From NCBI RefSeq assembly GCF_014205255.1, contig NZ_JACHNE010000001.1:7688001-7752000 (forward strand): DNA of 64,000 bases, in the 5' to 3' direction. A program made the position numbers and the translations under genes. This document shows, in pieces, positions 50,679 through 59,327 of this stretch (position 1 is the stretch's first letter; every line of letters begins with the position of its first letter). A model generated the notes under the pieces. That model saw nothing but the letters and a program-made list of their open reading frames with translations. It was not told the origin of the DNA and did no database searches. The stretch comes from Streptomyces caelestis. GTDB lineage: Bacteria; Actinomycetota; Actinomycetes; Streptomycetales; Streptomycetaceae.

Positions 50679-51791
50679 TCAGCTCACGTGGGAGGGGACC
50701 CCGCGGCCGAACACCTCCTTGACGAGCCTCTGCGTCGCCTTCTGGAACGCCTCTGCCATGGACAGTGCGGCGTCGTCGACATAGTTCAGCGCGGCGGTCA
50801 GGGTCGTGCTGCCGTCGGGCGTGCTGTACATCAGCGCCGCGTGGCCCGCCATGCCGCCGTTGTGGGTGATGACGGTGCCGCCGTTCTCGCCCACGTCCTG
50901 CACGAACACCCCCAGGCCGTAGCCGGCCTTGGGGTGCGGCTCGCGCATCTCGGCCAGCAGCGGCGCCGGCAGGAGCTTGCCGCTCATCAGTGCGGAGATG
51001 AAGGTGTGGAGGTCCTGGGTGGTCGAGATCATGTCTCCGCCGGTGGAGATCCAGGAAGGGTTCTGGCGGGTGACGTCGACCGTCTTCTGCCGGCCGGCGT
51101 CCTCGTACCGGTAGTAGGCGTGGGCGTGCGGCTCGGGGATCTCCGGGCTGGTGTCCGGCACCACGGTGTCCGACAGCCCGAGCGGCCCCAGGATCAGCCG
51201 CTGCATCTCCTCGGCGAGCGAGCGGCCGGTGACCTTCTCGGCCAGCAGCCTGGCCAGTACGTAGTTGGTGTTGGAGTAGCTCCAGTCCGTCCCCGGCTCG
51301 AACCGCGCCGGCTTGGACAACGCCAGCCGTACCAGGTCCTGCGGCCGGTAGGTCTTGAACCGGTTGTCCACCCACTCCCGGCCCGCGGTCGTGGCGGGGA
51401 TCCCCGGCGCGAACGTTCCGTCGTCGTAGTACTCGCCGGTGAAGTTGAACACCCCGCTGGTGTGCTGCAGCAGCATCCGCACCGTGATCCGCCGGTCCAG
51501 CCCGAACCCGGGCAGGTAGTCATCCGCCGGGATGTCCAGTCCGATCTTGCCCTCGGCCACCAGCTGCAGCACCAGGGTCGCGGTGAACGTCTTGGTGTTG
51601 CTGCCGATCCGGACCCGCCCGTCGGCCGGAGGCTCGGCGCTCTCGCCCAGCTTGCGCAGCCCGGCGCTGCCGACCCACACTCCCCGCTCGTCGTGCACGC
51701 GCAACTGCACCCCGGTGAAACCGGAATCGACGGTCTCCTGCATGGCCTTCTGCAACTCCGGGCGATCCTGCCGGGCAGTGGTGAGAGACAT
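50679..51791 (-). CDS. Class C beta-lactamase-like serine hydrolase (cytoplasmic)
   Basis: ATG 51791 with AAGGAG upstream gives 370 residues. The catalytic motifs are SNTK (64-67), YSN (172-174) and HNG (310-312), in the order of the class C beta-lactamase/penicillin-binding family. No signal peptide is present, so it is probably an esterase, amidase or D-aminopeptidase rather than a secreted beta-lactamase. It diverges from a MarR-type regulator across 221 bp that contains repeated TCGTTGCAA boxes, so its expression is probably controlled by that regulator. Confidence 0.93.
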   Translation of the reverse strand: MSLTTARQDRPELQKAMQETVDSGFTGVQLRVHDERGVWVGSAGLRKLGESAEPPADGRVRIGSNTKTFTATLVLQLVAEGKIGLDIPADDYLPGFGLDRRITVRMLLQHTSGVFNFTGEYYDDGTFAPGIPATTAGREWVDNRFKTYRPQDLVRLALSKPARFEPGTDWSYSNTNYVLARLLAEKVTGRSLAEEMQRLILGPLGLSDTVVPDTSPEIPEPHAHAYYRYEDAGRQKTVDVTRQNPSWISTGGDMISTTQDLHTFISALMSGKLLPAPLLAEMREPHPKAGYGLGVFVQDVGENGGTVITHNGGMAGHAALMYSTPDGSTTLTAALNYVDDAALSMAEAFQKATQRLVKEVFGRGVPSHVS

Positions 51792-51850
51792 GGCTGTGCG
51801 CTCCTTCTCGTTTCGGATGCAGGAAAAGCTACGTTGCGTTCAGATGTATG

Positions 51851-51956
51851 GCAACATATTTGTTGCGGATGCGTGAGATCTCTGCAGCTCATACCTCAGT
51901 AATCGTTGCAATGGGCTTGGATTCAATGCAACGATCGGATAGGTTGTCGTTGCAAT
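51851..51956. promoter_or_regulatory. Cluster of TTGCAA-core operator boxes
   Basis: GCAACA-tatt-TGTTGC (51851-51866) is a perfect inverted repeat. ATCGTTGCA (51902-51910) and TGCAACGAT (51927-51935) form a second with 9-bp arms. TCGTTGCAAT recurs directly at 51947-51956. All lie between the divergent hydrolase and MarR-type genes. Confidence 0.75.
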
Positions 51957-52012
51957 AAGTGGACAGTGAACGCTATGCTGCCCTGGCGCCTAGGAGTACG
52001 AAGGAGACCGTG

Positions 52013-52756
52013 ATGCCGGGAGGCAGGCTCACCCAGCAGGAACGTCAGCAGATCGCCCAAGGGCTGGCCGATGGGCTCGCCTACGCGGAGATCGCCAGGC
52101 GTCTCGATCGTCCGACCTCGACGATCACGCGTGAGGTGATGCGGAACGGCGGGCCGACCGCCTACCGCGCCGACCTGGCCCAGCGTTCCACCGAACGCCG
52201 CACCCGCCGGCGCAGGCAGGCCGCGCCCCGGGGAGCCGAGGCGCCCGCTCCGGCCCACGGGCGCGATGCCGAGGCCGTGCGTGAGTACGAGGAGATGTTC
52301 ACCACCCTCCTCATGCAGCAGGGCCTGCCCAAGATGATGTCCCGGGTGCTGACCTGCCTCTACACCACCGACGCGGGCAGTCTCACGGCGTCCGAACTCG
52401 TCCGGCACCTCCAGGTCAGCCCCGCGTCCGTCTCCAAAGCGGTCGCGTTCCTCGAAAGTCAGGGCCTCATCCGCCGGGAACGCGACGAGGGTCGCCGCGA
52501 GCGCTACGCCGTCGACGACGACGTCTTCTATCAGGGGATGATGGCCAGCGCCCGATCCAGTGCCCAGCTGGCCGAGACCGCACGGCAGGGTGTCGGAGTC
52601 CTCGGGCCCGACACCCCGGCCGCCACCCGCCTCGAGAACATCGCACGGTTCGTCGACTTCGTCACCGAGAGCCTCATCCGCGCCGCGGAGCAGGCCCGCG
52701 AGGTCCTGCACTCCACACCCGAAACGACCTCAGGCGGCACCGCTCAGGGCGGGTAG
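52013..52756 (+). CDS. Hybrid regulator: IS30-type HTH fused to MarR winged helix
   Basis: ATG 52013 is best placed for AAGGAG (6-bp spacing) and gives 247 residues. Residues 5-55 (LTQQERQQIAQGLADGLAYA, then EIARRLDRPTSTITREVMRNGG) match the N-terminal helix-turn-helix of IS30-family transposases. There is no DDE catalytic domain. A basic linker (57-90) leads to a MarR/GbsR-type winged helix (100-170, LTASELVRHLQVSPASVSKAVAFLESQGLIRR) and a C-terminal helical region. Two DNA-binding modules in one chain are unusual. It probably binds the TTGCAA boxes between it and the divergent serine hydrolase. Confidence 0.88.
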   Translation: MPGGRLTQQERQQIAQGLADGLAYAEIARRLDRPTSTITREVMRNGGPTAYRADLAQRSTERRTRRRRQAAPRGAEAPAPAHGRDAEAVREYEEMFTTLLMQQGLPKMMSRVLTCLYTTDAGSLTASELVRHLQVSPASVSKAVAFLESQGLIRRERDEGRRERYAVDDDVFYQGMMASARSSAQLAETARQGVGVLGPDTPAATRLENIARFVDFVTESLIRAAEQAREVLHSTPETTSGGTAQGG

Positions 52757-52782
52757 ACGGCCGTCTCGGGTCGGAGGCCCGG

Positions 52783-53397
52783 TCAGGGCCGGGTCAAGGC
52801 CGCCGGTTCCAGGCCCAGTTCGCGAGCCAGTGCTTCCTCGGCCCACTCCTGCGCGCGGGCCCGCGGCACCGCGCCCGCGTAGGACGTGAGCTGGACGGCG
52901 AGGCCGTCGAGGAGGGCGGTGAGGCGGAGAGCCGTGCCGTGCGGGTCGGGGCAGTGGAACTCGCCGGCGGCCACGCCCTCCGTGATGACCTCGGCGAGGG
53001 CCGCCTTCCACTGCCGGTCGAGATCCTGGGTGACCTCCCGCAGCGCGGGCTCGCGCAGCGCCGCGGCCCAGCCCTCGATCCACAGCCGCCAGCCCTTGGC
53101 CTGACCCGTCGGGGCGTACCACCGTACGGCCGACCGCAGCCGGCGCAGTGCCGACGTACGGCGGCCCAGCAGCCTGTTCAGATGGGCGAGGTCGGCCTCG
53201 GCCGCGTGCCGGAACGCGGCGGCGACCAGCTTCTCCTTCGTCGAGAAGTGGTAGAGCACCAGGGCGTTGCTCACACCGAGCGCCGAGGCCACGTCGGCGA
53301 TCCTGACCGCCACCACGCCCCGGGCCTCGATCTGCTCGACGGCGGCCCGCAGCAGTTCCTCGTGCCGTTCCGCAACGCTCAACCGGACTCTCGTCAC
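52783..53397 (-). CDS. TetR-family regulator
   Basis: GTG 53397 gives 204 residues. The helix-turn-helix is VAVRIADVASALGVSNALVLYHFSTKEKLV (about 28-57), followed by a BetI-like ligand domain with WRLWIEGWAAAL. It lies 74 bp downstream of, and in the same direction as, the dehydrogenase gene. The gap contains TACACACG/CGTGTGTA, a likely self-operator. The TACTGAA palindrome in front of the dehydrogenase gene could be its second target. Confidence 0.92.
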   Translation of the reverse strand: MTRVRLSVAERHEELLRAAVEQIEARGVVAVRIADVASALGVSNALVLYHFSTKEKLVAAAFRHAAEADLAHLNRLLGRRTSALRRLRSAVRWYAPTGQAKGWRLWIEGWAAALREPALREVTQDLDRQWKAALAEVITEGVAAGEFHCPDPHGTALRLTALLDGLAVQLTSYAGAVPRARAQEWAEEALARELGLEPAALTRP

Positions 53398-53407
53398 GCC
53401 GTCACCC

Positions 53408-53439
53408 TACACACGCGGGTGACCCTGTTGACGTGTGTA
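53408..53439. promoter_or_regulatory. Inverted repeat between dehydrogenase and TetR genes
   Basis: TACACACG (53408-53415) and CGTGTGTA (53432-53439) are perfect 8-bp arms with a 16-bp spacer, 10 bp ahead of the TetR start. This is a likely operator for tetR autoregulation. Confidence 0.6.
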
Positions 53440-53471
53440 TTCGGCCGGTCCGGCAGGGGGCCGGCCGTCCT

Positions 53472-54650
53472 TCAGCGGTACCAGCCGAACCGTTCCGCCA
53501 TGACGGGCAGCCGGTCCGCCACGAGCGCGTGGGCGGCGGCCCGCGGTGTCGTGCCGTCGGCCCGTGCGCGGGCCAGCATCCGCTCGACCAGGGACCGCAT
53601 CGAGCGGCGGGTGTGCGCGAAGGCCTCCTCGGCGTCGGCGCCGATGTCCCCGAACAGCGTCCACCACCACCAGGCGTTGGTCCCCGAGTTGACCACGACG
53701 TCCGGCAGCACGGTCACCCCGCGCGCGGCCAGCAGCAGCTCCGCCTCGGGCCGTACGGGCATGTTGGCCGCCTCGACGACCCAGCGGGCGGTGATCCGCT
53801 CCTGGTTTTCGGCGTCGATCGCGTACGAGACGGCCGCGGGCACCAGGACGTCCGTGTCGGCCGACAGCCAGGCGTCGCCGGGCAGTTCGCGGTCGCCGGG
53901 GCGCAGCGCGGAGCGGTCCACGGTGCCGTGGGCATCCCGCGCGGCGAGCAGCGCCTCGATGTCGAGCCCCGTCGGGTTGGCGATCGTGCCCTTGATGTCG
54001 GCGACGGCCACGACCGTGAGTCCCGCGCGCGTGAGGAAGCGCGCGGTGGCCCCGCCCATGGTGCCCAGCCCCTGGAGGGCGACCCGCGTCCCCGCGTGGG
54101 GAACCCCGGCGCGGTCCAGTGCCGTGAGAGCCGCCTCGGCGACCCCGCAGCCGCCCACCAGCTCGTCCAGCCCGATGCCGTCCACCTCGACCGCGAAGGC
54201 GTCCCCGAGCCGCCGCCGGGCATCCGCCTCGTCGTCCAGCAGTGGGTACACGGCCTGGATGGAGGAGACCAGTCCCGCCTCGGTCGCGGCCCGGTCCACC
54301 AGGTCCTGGGTGAGCCCCAGGTCCTCGCCGGTCGTCCAGCAGCTCTCGATGTACGGCCGCATGGCGCGCAGATACCGCACCAGCAGCGGATAGGCCTCCG
54401 GATCACGCGGGTCGCAGTCGATGCCGCCCTTGGCGCCGCCGAGCGGGACGTAGCGGCTCGCGGGGTCGTAGTGGAGGGCCTCCTTCATGGTCATGCCGCG
54501 GGCGAGGCCGGTGACCTCGTCCAGGGTGCAGCCCGCGCGCATCCGCAGACCGCCGCTGGCGACACCGCGCACCAGCCGGTCGACGACCAGGAAGCCCTGG
54601 CGGCCGGTGATGTGGTCGGTCCAGGTGAGGAACAGCAGGGGGCTGGCCAT
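53472..54650 (-). CDS. Glu/Leu/Phe/Val-type amino-acid dehydrogenase
   Basis: ATG 54650 behind GGAGCC gives 392 residues. The catalytic region has MTMKEAL and PLGGAKGGIDCDP (Lys56 and Lys74), the NAD domain has ALQGLGTMGGATARFLTRAG, and the end holds GTNAWWWWTLFGD. These enzymes oxidatively deaminate L-amino acids. Substrate choice (Glu, Leu, Phe, Val) cannot be read from this sequence. The protein is clearly different in its N-terminal part from the classical Streptomyces valine dehydrogenase I recall. The TetR gene follows on the same strand. Confidence 0.9.
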   Translation of the reverse strand: MASPLLFLTWTDHITGRQGFLVVDRLVRGVASGGLRMRAGCTLDEVTGLARGMTMKEALHYDPASRYVPLGGAKGGIDCDPRDPEAYPLLVRYLRAMRPYIESCWTTGEDLGLTQDLVDRAATEAGLVSSIQAVYPLLDDEADARRRLGDAFAVEVDGIGLDELVGGCGVAEAALTALDRAGVPHAGTRVALQGLGTMGGATARFLTRAGLTVVAVADIKGTIANPTGLDIEALLAARDAHGTVDRSALRPGDRELPGDAWLSADTDVLVPAAVSYAIDAENQERITARWVVEAANMPVRPEAELLLAARGVTVLPDVVVNSGTNAWWWWTLFGDIGADAEEAFAHTRRSMRSLVERMLARARADGTTPRAAAHALVADRLPVMAERFGWYR

Positions 54651-54670
54651 ACGGGCTCCTTCGCCGGGGT

Positions 54671-54690
54671 TACTGAATATCCGTTCAGTA
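54671..54690. promoter_or_regulatory. 20-bp palindromic operator before dehydrogenase gene
   Basis: TACTGAATATCCGTTCAGTA has perfect 7-bp arms. It lies 20 bp upstream of the dehydrogenase ATG and 85 bp from the divergent MBL-fold gene, so it can control both. Such TGAA/TTCA sites are typical of TetR-family binding. Confidence 0.7.
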
Positions 54691-54775
54691 TGACCGTCGT
54701 GGGACCCCTGCGCCCCGGTGGTGCCGGAGGGGCCGACCATAATGGAAAGCCTGACCGACTCCACCTGGAGGTACC

Positions 54776-56041
54776 GTGGCCGGTTTCCGTTCCCTGAGCT
54801 CCGGGCTCCGCGCGCTCCAGCCCGGGGCGTTCGGCGCGGACCCGAGCGGTGAACGCATGGCGCGCATCCGCAGATCGCCCCACTTCAGGGACGGGGTCTT
54901 CCAGAACCCCGGAGGTCCCGCGCGGACCCGGCCCTCGGGCTCCACCCTGGACTTCGCCAAGGTCTTCTTCGACAAGGAGACCCGGCCCCGCCGCGCCCCG
55001 AAGGGCACGGTGCCGGTGCACGCCACCACCCTCGCCGACATCGCCCGGCCACCGGCCACGGGGCTGCGGCTGACCTGGATGGGGCACTCCAGTGTGCTCG
55101 CGGAGATCGACGGCCGGCGCGTGCTGTTCGACCCGGTGTGGGGCGAGCGCTGCTCCCCGTTCCCGTTCGCCGGGCCGAAGCGGCTGCACCCGGTGCCCCT
55201 GCCGTTGGCCGCGCTCGGCCCGGTCGACGTCGTGGTCATCTCGCACGACCACTACGACCACCTGGACATGCCCACCGTCAAGGCCCTGGCCGGCACGGAC
55301 ACGCTGTTCGCCGTGCCGCTCGGCGTCGGTGCGCACCTGGAGCATTGGGGGGTCTCCGCCGGCCGGCTGCGCGAACTGGACTGGCACGAGACCACGAAGG
55401 TCGGCGGCCTCACCCTGACGGCCACTCCGGCCCGGCACTTCTGCGGCCGGGGGCTGCGCAACACCCAGCACACCCTGTGGGCCTCCTGGGTCGTCGCCGG
55501 CGAGGAGCACCGGATCTACCACAGCGGCGACACCGGCTACTTCGACGGTTTCAAGGAGATCGGTGCGGAGCACGGGCCGTTCGACGCCACGATGGTCCAG
55601 ATCGGCGCGTACTCCGACTTCTGGCCCGACATCCACATGACCCCCGAGGAGGGCATGCGTGCCCACCTCGACCTCCAGGGCGGACCGGAGCACGGCCCGA
55701 TGCTGCCGATCCACTGGGCGACGTTCAACCTGGCGACCCATCCGTGGGCCGAGCCCGGCGAGGGGACGCTCGCGGCCGCCCGCGCCGTGGGCGCCCGCAT
55801 CGCCCTGCCCCACCCCGGTGAACCCTTCGAGCCCACGGCCGAGACCGTCCCGTCCGTGCCGTGGTGGCGTGGGGTGGCGCTCGCCCCGGCGGGTGGCTTT
55901 CCGGCCCGCGAAGCCCTCGCCGACGCCACGATCAGGGCCGCGTCGAACGCGGCAGCCGTGGCCCAGGCCGATACGTTGAGTGACGATGGCGGCAAGGCGG
56001 GCAAGGGTTCGGAGGACCCTGAAACGCTTCCGGCGAGCTGA
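54776..56041 (+). CDS. MBL-fold hydrolase (NAPE-PLD/UlaG-like)
   Basis: GTG 54776 behind GGAGGT gives 421 residues. The metallo-beta-lactamase site is HDHYDHLD (157-164), with H240-type and later ligands in ATPARHFCGRG, YHSGDTGYFDGF and LPIHWATFNL. The WMGHSSVLAEIDG and FDPVWGERCSPFPFAGPKR blocks place it with N-acyl-phosphatidylethanolamine phospholipase D-like enzymes. It probably cleaves a phosphodiester, perhaps of a lipid. It shares the regulatory region with the dehydrogenase gene. A very strong terminator follows. Confidence 0.92.
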   Translation: MAGFRSLSSGLRALQPGAFGADPSGERMARIRRSPHFRDGVFQNPGGPARTRPSGSTLDFAKVFFDKETRPRRAPKGTVPVHATTLADIARPPATGLRLTWMGHSSVLAEIDGRRVLFDPVWGERCSPFPFAGPKRLHPVPLPLAALGPVDVVVISHDHYDHLDMPTVKALAGTDTLFAVPLGVGAHLEHWGVSAGRLRELDWHETTKVGGLTLTATPARHFCGRGLRNTQHTLWASWVVAGEEHRIYHSGDTGYFDGFKEIGAEHGPFDATMVQIGAYSDFWPDIHMTPEEGMRAHLDLQGGPEHGPMLPIHWATFNLATHPWAEPGEGTLAAARAVGARIALPHPGEPFEPTAETVPSVPWWRGVALAPAGGFPAREALADATIRAASNAAAVAQADTLSDDGGKAGKGSEDPETLPAS

Positions 56042-56064
56042 GCCGGAGCGGACGGCGGACAGAC

Positions 56065-56103
56065 GGCGAGGGCCGGGGAGCGTGAGGCTCCCCGGCCCTC
56101 GCC
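56065..56103 (+). terminator. 17-bp perfect hairpin terminator after MBL gene
   Basis: GGCGAGGGCCGGGGAGC pairs exactly with GCTCCCCGGCCCTCGCC around GTGAG, 24 bp after the stop. Confidence 0.88.
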
Positions 56104-56577
56104 GCGTCTGCGCGACCGCTTCTGACCAGGTCGGATCGAACTGCTTCCGTTCGTGGCTGGATGCGTGACGGGGTTATCGGTCTGTCGTACGAGACCTCAT
56201 ACCAGAGCGGGACGCTCTCCGTATGAGTTTGTCAACTGCCCGCCGCACATGATGCGCTGACGACTACTGTCAGTGTCCGTCGGGAAACAGACGGACCAGG
56301 GAGTGGGGACCGGCACGTGCAGGCGCAAGGCGGACGAGGGAGTCGACGCGAGGGGGACCCCCGCTGCCCGCGCGCGACCGACGCCGGTACGGGTGCCGCC
56401 GTGGTGGCCCTCTCCGGCCCCGGGCAGCACACGGACTCCGGACGCGGCGATGCCGGGCGGGAGCCGGCCGGTCGCGGGCGGGCGGCGCGGGGCGCGCGGA
56501 AGCGACCGCGTGAGCCCGGTCGTACCACCGCAAGCCCCCCTGGCACCCCGGCCCGACGGACCAGTACGAGGACACCG
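56104..56577 (+). other. Conservon promoter region with possible N-terminal extension
   Basis: Up to about 56300 there is no coding signal and the promoter is expected here. From GTG 56317 to 56577 the frame of the kinase-like gene stays open and encodes an Arg/Gly/Pro-rich, domain-free stretch of 87 residues. The ribosome site at 56317 is poor, so I prefer ATG 56578, but some conservon kinases do have long basic N-termini. Confidence 0.5.
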
Positions 56578-58824
56578 ATGTCTCACCTCCGCCCCCCGGC
56601 CGCACGCGCCGACCGCCGTGAGGGCGGGCGGCACGGGCGGCCGGCCACCCGCACCGCACCCGCGCTGCTCGAGACCCACATACGGCCCCAGCTGCTGCGT
56701 CTCGCCGTGCTGCCGCCCGTCGCCGTCGCCCTGAGCGGCTGTGCCGCCGTCCTCTTCACCGTCCGGTCCACCGGAGCGCGGCCGGGGCCGACGCTGTGGG
56801 TCGTGCTCGCCGGGGCGGTCTCGGTGACTCTGGTCGGCATCGTCGTCGCCGCGGTGGCCGCCAACCGGGCCGCTCGGTCCGTGTACGACCGCATCGACGT
56901 CCTGCGCCGCGCCACCGCACGGCGCGAGGCCGACCTGCGCGCCCTGGTCGAGAGCCTGCGCCGCGGGGACGGACCGCCTCAGCTCAGTCCGCAGAGCAGT
57001 CCGCGCGTCGGCCCCGCCGAGGGCGGTGACGACTTCGAACTCCTCGCCGCCGACCTGACCCGTGCGCATGACGGCGCCGTCACCGCCGTCGTCCAGGCCT
57101 CGCAGCTCTCCAGCCAGGCGGGCAGCGAGCAGAAGCTGGAGGTGTTCGTCAACCTCGCCCGGCGTTTGCAGTCGCTGGTGCACCGCGAGATCTCCATCCT
57201 CGACGAGCTGGAGAACGAGATGGAGGACCCCGACCTGCTCAAGGGGCTCTTCCACGTCGACCACCTCGCCACTCGCATCCGCCGTCACGCCGAGAACCTC
57301 GCCGTGCTCGGCGGGGCCGTCTCCCGCCGCCAGTGGAGCAACCCGGTCTCCATGACCGAGGTGCTGCGCTCGGCCATCGCCGAGGTCGAGCAGTACTCGC
57401 GGGTCAAGCTCGTGCCGCCGATCGACGGCACCCTGCGCGGACACGCCGTGGCCGACGTCATCCACCTGCTGGCCGAACTCGCCGAGAACGCCACGGTGTT
57501 CTCCGCCCCGCACACCCAGGTGCTGCTGCGCGCCAACCTCGTCACCTCCGGACTCGCCGTCGAGGTCGAGGATCGCGGTCTGGGCATGCCCCTGGAGGAG
57601 CAGACGCGGATGAACGCCCTGCTCGCCGACCCGGACCAGGTGAACGTCGCCCGGCTCCTCGCGGACGGCCGCATCGGCTTGTTCGTCGTCTCGCAGCTGG
57701 CCAGGCGGCACGGCATCACCGTCCGCCTCCAGAGCAACATCTACGGCGGAGTGCAGGCGGTGCTCGTGGTGCCGCAGGCGCTGCTCGGGGCGGAGGCGGG
57801 CACGTCCGGAGGCGCGGGGCAGCCGCAGGGCGGGGCGGACGGTACGGATCGTCCGGCCGTACCGCTGCGGCAGAGCCGGCAGCACGGACAGCAGGGGCAG
57901 CACGGACAGCAGGAGCAGCACGGGCAGTTCGCGGTCGGGGCGGGAGACGGAGCCGGGGCCGCGCCCGGAAGCTCGCCCGATCCGGCCACGGGGCCCGCGT
58001 CAGGGGCCTCGGCGGTCTACGGATTACCGTCCGGGTCAGGTGCCGCGTTCGACGCACTGCCGTCGACCCCGCCCGCCGCACCCCGGGCGCACCGGCCCGA
58101 GGCTCGACCGGCCTCGGGCGGACGCCCGCAGAACGGCCGGCCCGCGCCCCTGCCCGTGCGCGGTGCCCATCGGGAGCGACCCAACCCGGCCGAGGCGAGG
58201 CCCGGTATCAGCCCCGACGACCGGCGCGTCCTCGCCGAGCACGGGACCGCGCCGCCCACCCCGCGCAACGGCACCGTGCGCGGCACCATGGGCAAGCCCC
58301 AACTGCCCCGCCGCCGCGCCCAGGAGCACATCGCACCCCAGCTGCGCGACGGCCCCACGCCGCGCCAGGACCCCGACCACCTCGTCGGCCACGACCCCGG
58401 CCTGGTGGCGGCCTTCCAGCGCGGTATCAGCCTCGCCGAGGCCCAACAGCACATGGAGGCCGGGAACATGGAGTGGGGCGACATGGAGTCGTCGACCCCT
58501 ATGGAGTCGTCGATGCCCATCGGGCCGGCGCACAGGGAGCCGACGCACACGGTGCCGACACACACTGAGTCGGCACACGTGGGCTCCGCACACGCGAAGC
58601 CGCCCCATAGGGACTCCGCGCACAGGGACCCGATCCCCATGGACCCGATCCCCATGGACCCCATCCCCATGGACCCGATCCGCATGGAGCCGGTGCACAC
58701 CGAGCCCCTCCCCACCGTGAACGCGGCCCGCATCACCGAGGCGCGCGGCGCCCGGGACGGTGTGACCTCGTCCCGCCCCGACCAGACCACCACCCGGCAC
58801 GACGGGAGCGCACCCGCCGGATGA
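56578..58824 (+). CDS. Conservon sensor-kinase-like protein (CvnA type)
   Basis: ATG 56578 has GAGGA 7 bp upstream and gives 748 residues. Two membrane helices (about 40-62 and 72-95) are separated by only nine residues, so there is no extracellular sensor domain. A helical region (HVDHLATRIRRHAENLAVLGG) resembles the dimerisation/His region, and an HATPase domain follows with N box ELAENATVFS and DRGLGMP. The last 350 residues are disordered, Pro/Gly-rich and end in MESS-, HTxP- and four DPIPM-type repeats. In conservons this membrane ATPase works with the roadblock, DUF742 and GTPase proteins encoded next. It overlaps the next possible start by 4 bp. Confidence 0.9.
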   Translation: MSHLRPPAARADRREGGRHGRPATRTAPALLETHIRPQLLRLAVLPPVAVALSGCAAVLFTVRSTGARPGPTLWVVLAGAVSVTLVGIVVAAVAANRAARSVYDRIDVLRRATARREADLRALVESLRRGDGPPQLSPQSSPRVGPAEGGDDFELLAADLTRAHDGAVTAVVQASQLSSQAGSEQKLEVFVNLARRLQSLVHREISILDELENEMEDPDLLKGLFHVDHLATRIRRHAENLAVLGGAVSRRQWSNPVSMTEVLRSAIAEVEQYSRVKLVPPIDGTLRGHAVADVIHLLAELAENATVFSAPHTQVLLRANLVTSGLAVEVEDRGLGMPLEEQTRMNALLADPDQVNVARLLADGRIGLFVVSQLARRHGITVRLQSNIYGGVQAVLVVPQALLGAEAGTSGGAGQPQGGADGTDRPAVPLRQSRQHGQQGQHGQQEQHGQFAVGAGDGAGAAPGSSPDPATGPASGASAVYGLPSGSGAAFDALPSTPPAAPRAHRPEARPASGGRPQNGRPAPLPVRGAHRERPNPAEARPGISPDDRRVLAEHGTAPPTPRNGTVRGTMGKPQLPRRRAQEHIAPQLRDGPTPRQDPDHLVGHDPGLVAAFQRGISLAEAQQHMEAGNMEWGDMESSTPMESSMPIGPAHREPTHTVPTHTESAHVGSAHAKPPHRDSAHRDPIPMDPIPMDPIPMDPIRMEPVHTEPLPTVNAARITEARGARDGVTSSRPDQTTTRHDGSAPAG
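58627..58686 (+). repeat. Four 15-bp in-frame tandem repeats encoding DPIPM
   Basis: The units GACCCGATCCCCATG repeat four times with few changes. They encode DPIPM three times and DPIRM once (residues 684-703) in the disordered tail of the conservon kinase. Such tracts can vary in copy number without breaking the frame. Confidence 0.85.
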
Positions 58825-58892
58825 CCATCCCCGCTTCCACCCCCACCCCCAGCGCTCCCGCAGACCTTCGTACCCCAAGGAGTCGATCCACC

Positions 58893-59327
58893 ATGGCGAG
58901 CGATGCGCCGACCGCCCATGTTTCCGATCTCGACTGGCTGATGAGCGGCCTCGTGCAGCGCGTACCGCACACGAGTGCAGCGGTGCTCCTGTCCTGCGAC
59001 GGGCTCGTGAAGTCCGTACACGGCCTCGACCCGGACAGCGCCGACCACATGGCCGCCCTGGCCTCCGGCCTGTACTCCCTCGGTCGCAGCGCCGGCGTCC
59101 GCTTCGGCGACGGCGGCGACGTCCGGCAGGTCGTGGTCGAACTCGACTCGACCCTGCTGTTCGTCACCACCGCCGGCTCCGGCACCTGCCTGGCCGTGCT
59201 CGCCGGCCGCGAGGCCGACGCGGCCGTGCTCGGCTACGAGATGGCGATGCTGGTCAAGAGCGTCCGCCCGTACCTGGTCACGGCCCCCCGCCAGCAGTCC
59301 GTCGAATCCTCGGCGATGAGGTCTTGA
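58893..59327 (+). CDS. Roadblock/LC7 protein (CvnB type)
   Basis: ATG 58893 has AAGGAG 10 bp upstream and gives MASDAPTAHVSDLDWLMSGL, the family start, with 144 residues. ATG 58821 overlaps the kinase stop and is an alternative that adds 24 Pro/Ser-rich residues. The product is one roadblock domain (VPHTSAAVLLSCDGLVKSVH, LVVVELDSTLLFV-like strands). In conservons it binds or regulates the small GTPase, and it resembles MglB-type activators. It is followed by the DUF742 gene with a 4-bp overlap. Confidence 0.93.
   Translation: MASDAPTAHVSDLDWLMSGLVQRVPHTSAAVLLSCDGLVKSVHGLDPDSADHMAALASGLYSLGRSAGVRFGDGGDVRQVVVELDSTLLFVTTAGSGTCLAVLAGREADAAVLGYEMAMLVKSVRPYLVTAPRQQSVESSAMRS

Noticed and set aside
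50679..51791. Secreted beta-lactamase or antibiotic resistance gene
   Set aside because: The motifs fit the class C fold, but there is no signal peptide and no resistance context, so a cytoplasmic esterase or peptidase is more likely.
52013..52180. Possible IS30 element
   Set aside because: Only the helix-turn-helix is transposase-like. There is no DDE domain, no terminal inverted repeats and no target duplication; the frame continues into a MarR domain.
58627..58686. Short tandem repeats considered as a CRISPR-like array
   Set aside because: The units are 15 bp, directly adjacent without spacers, and in frame with a coding region.
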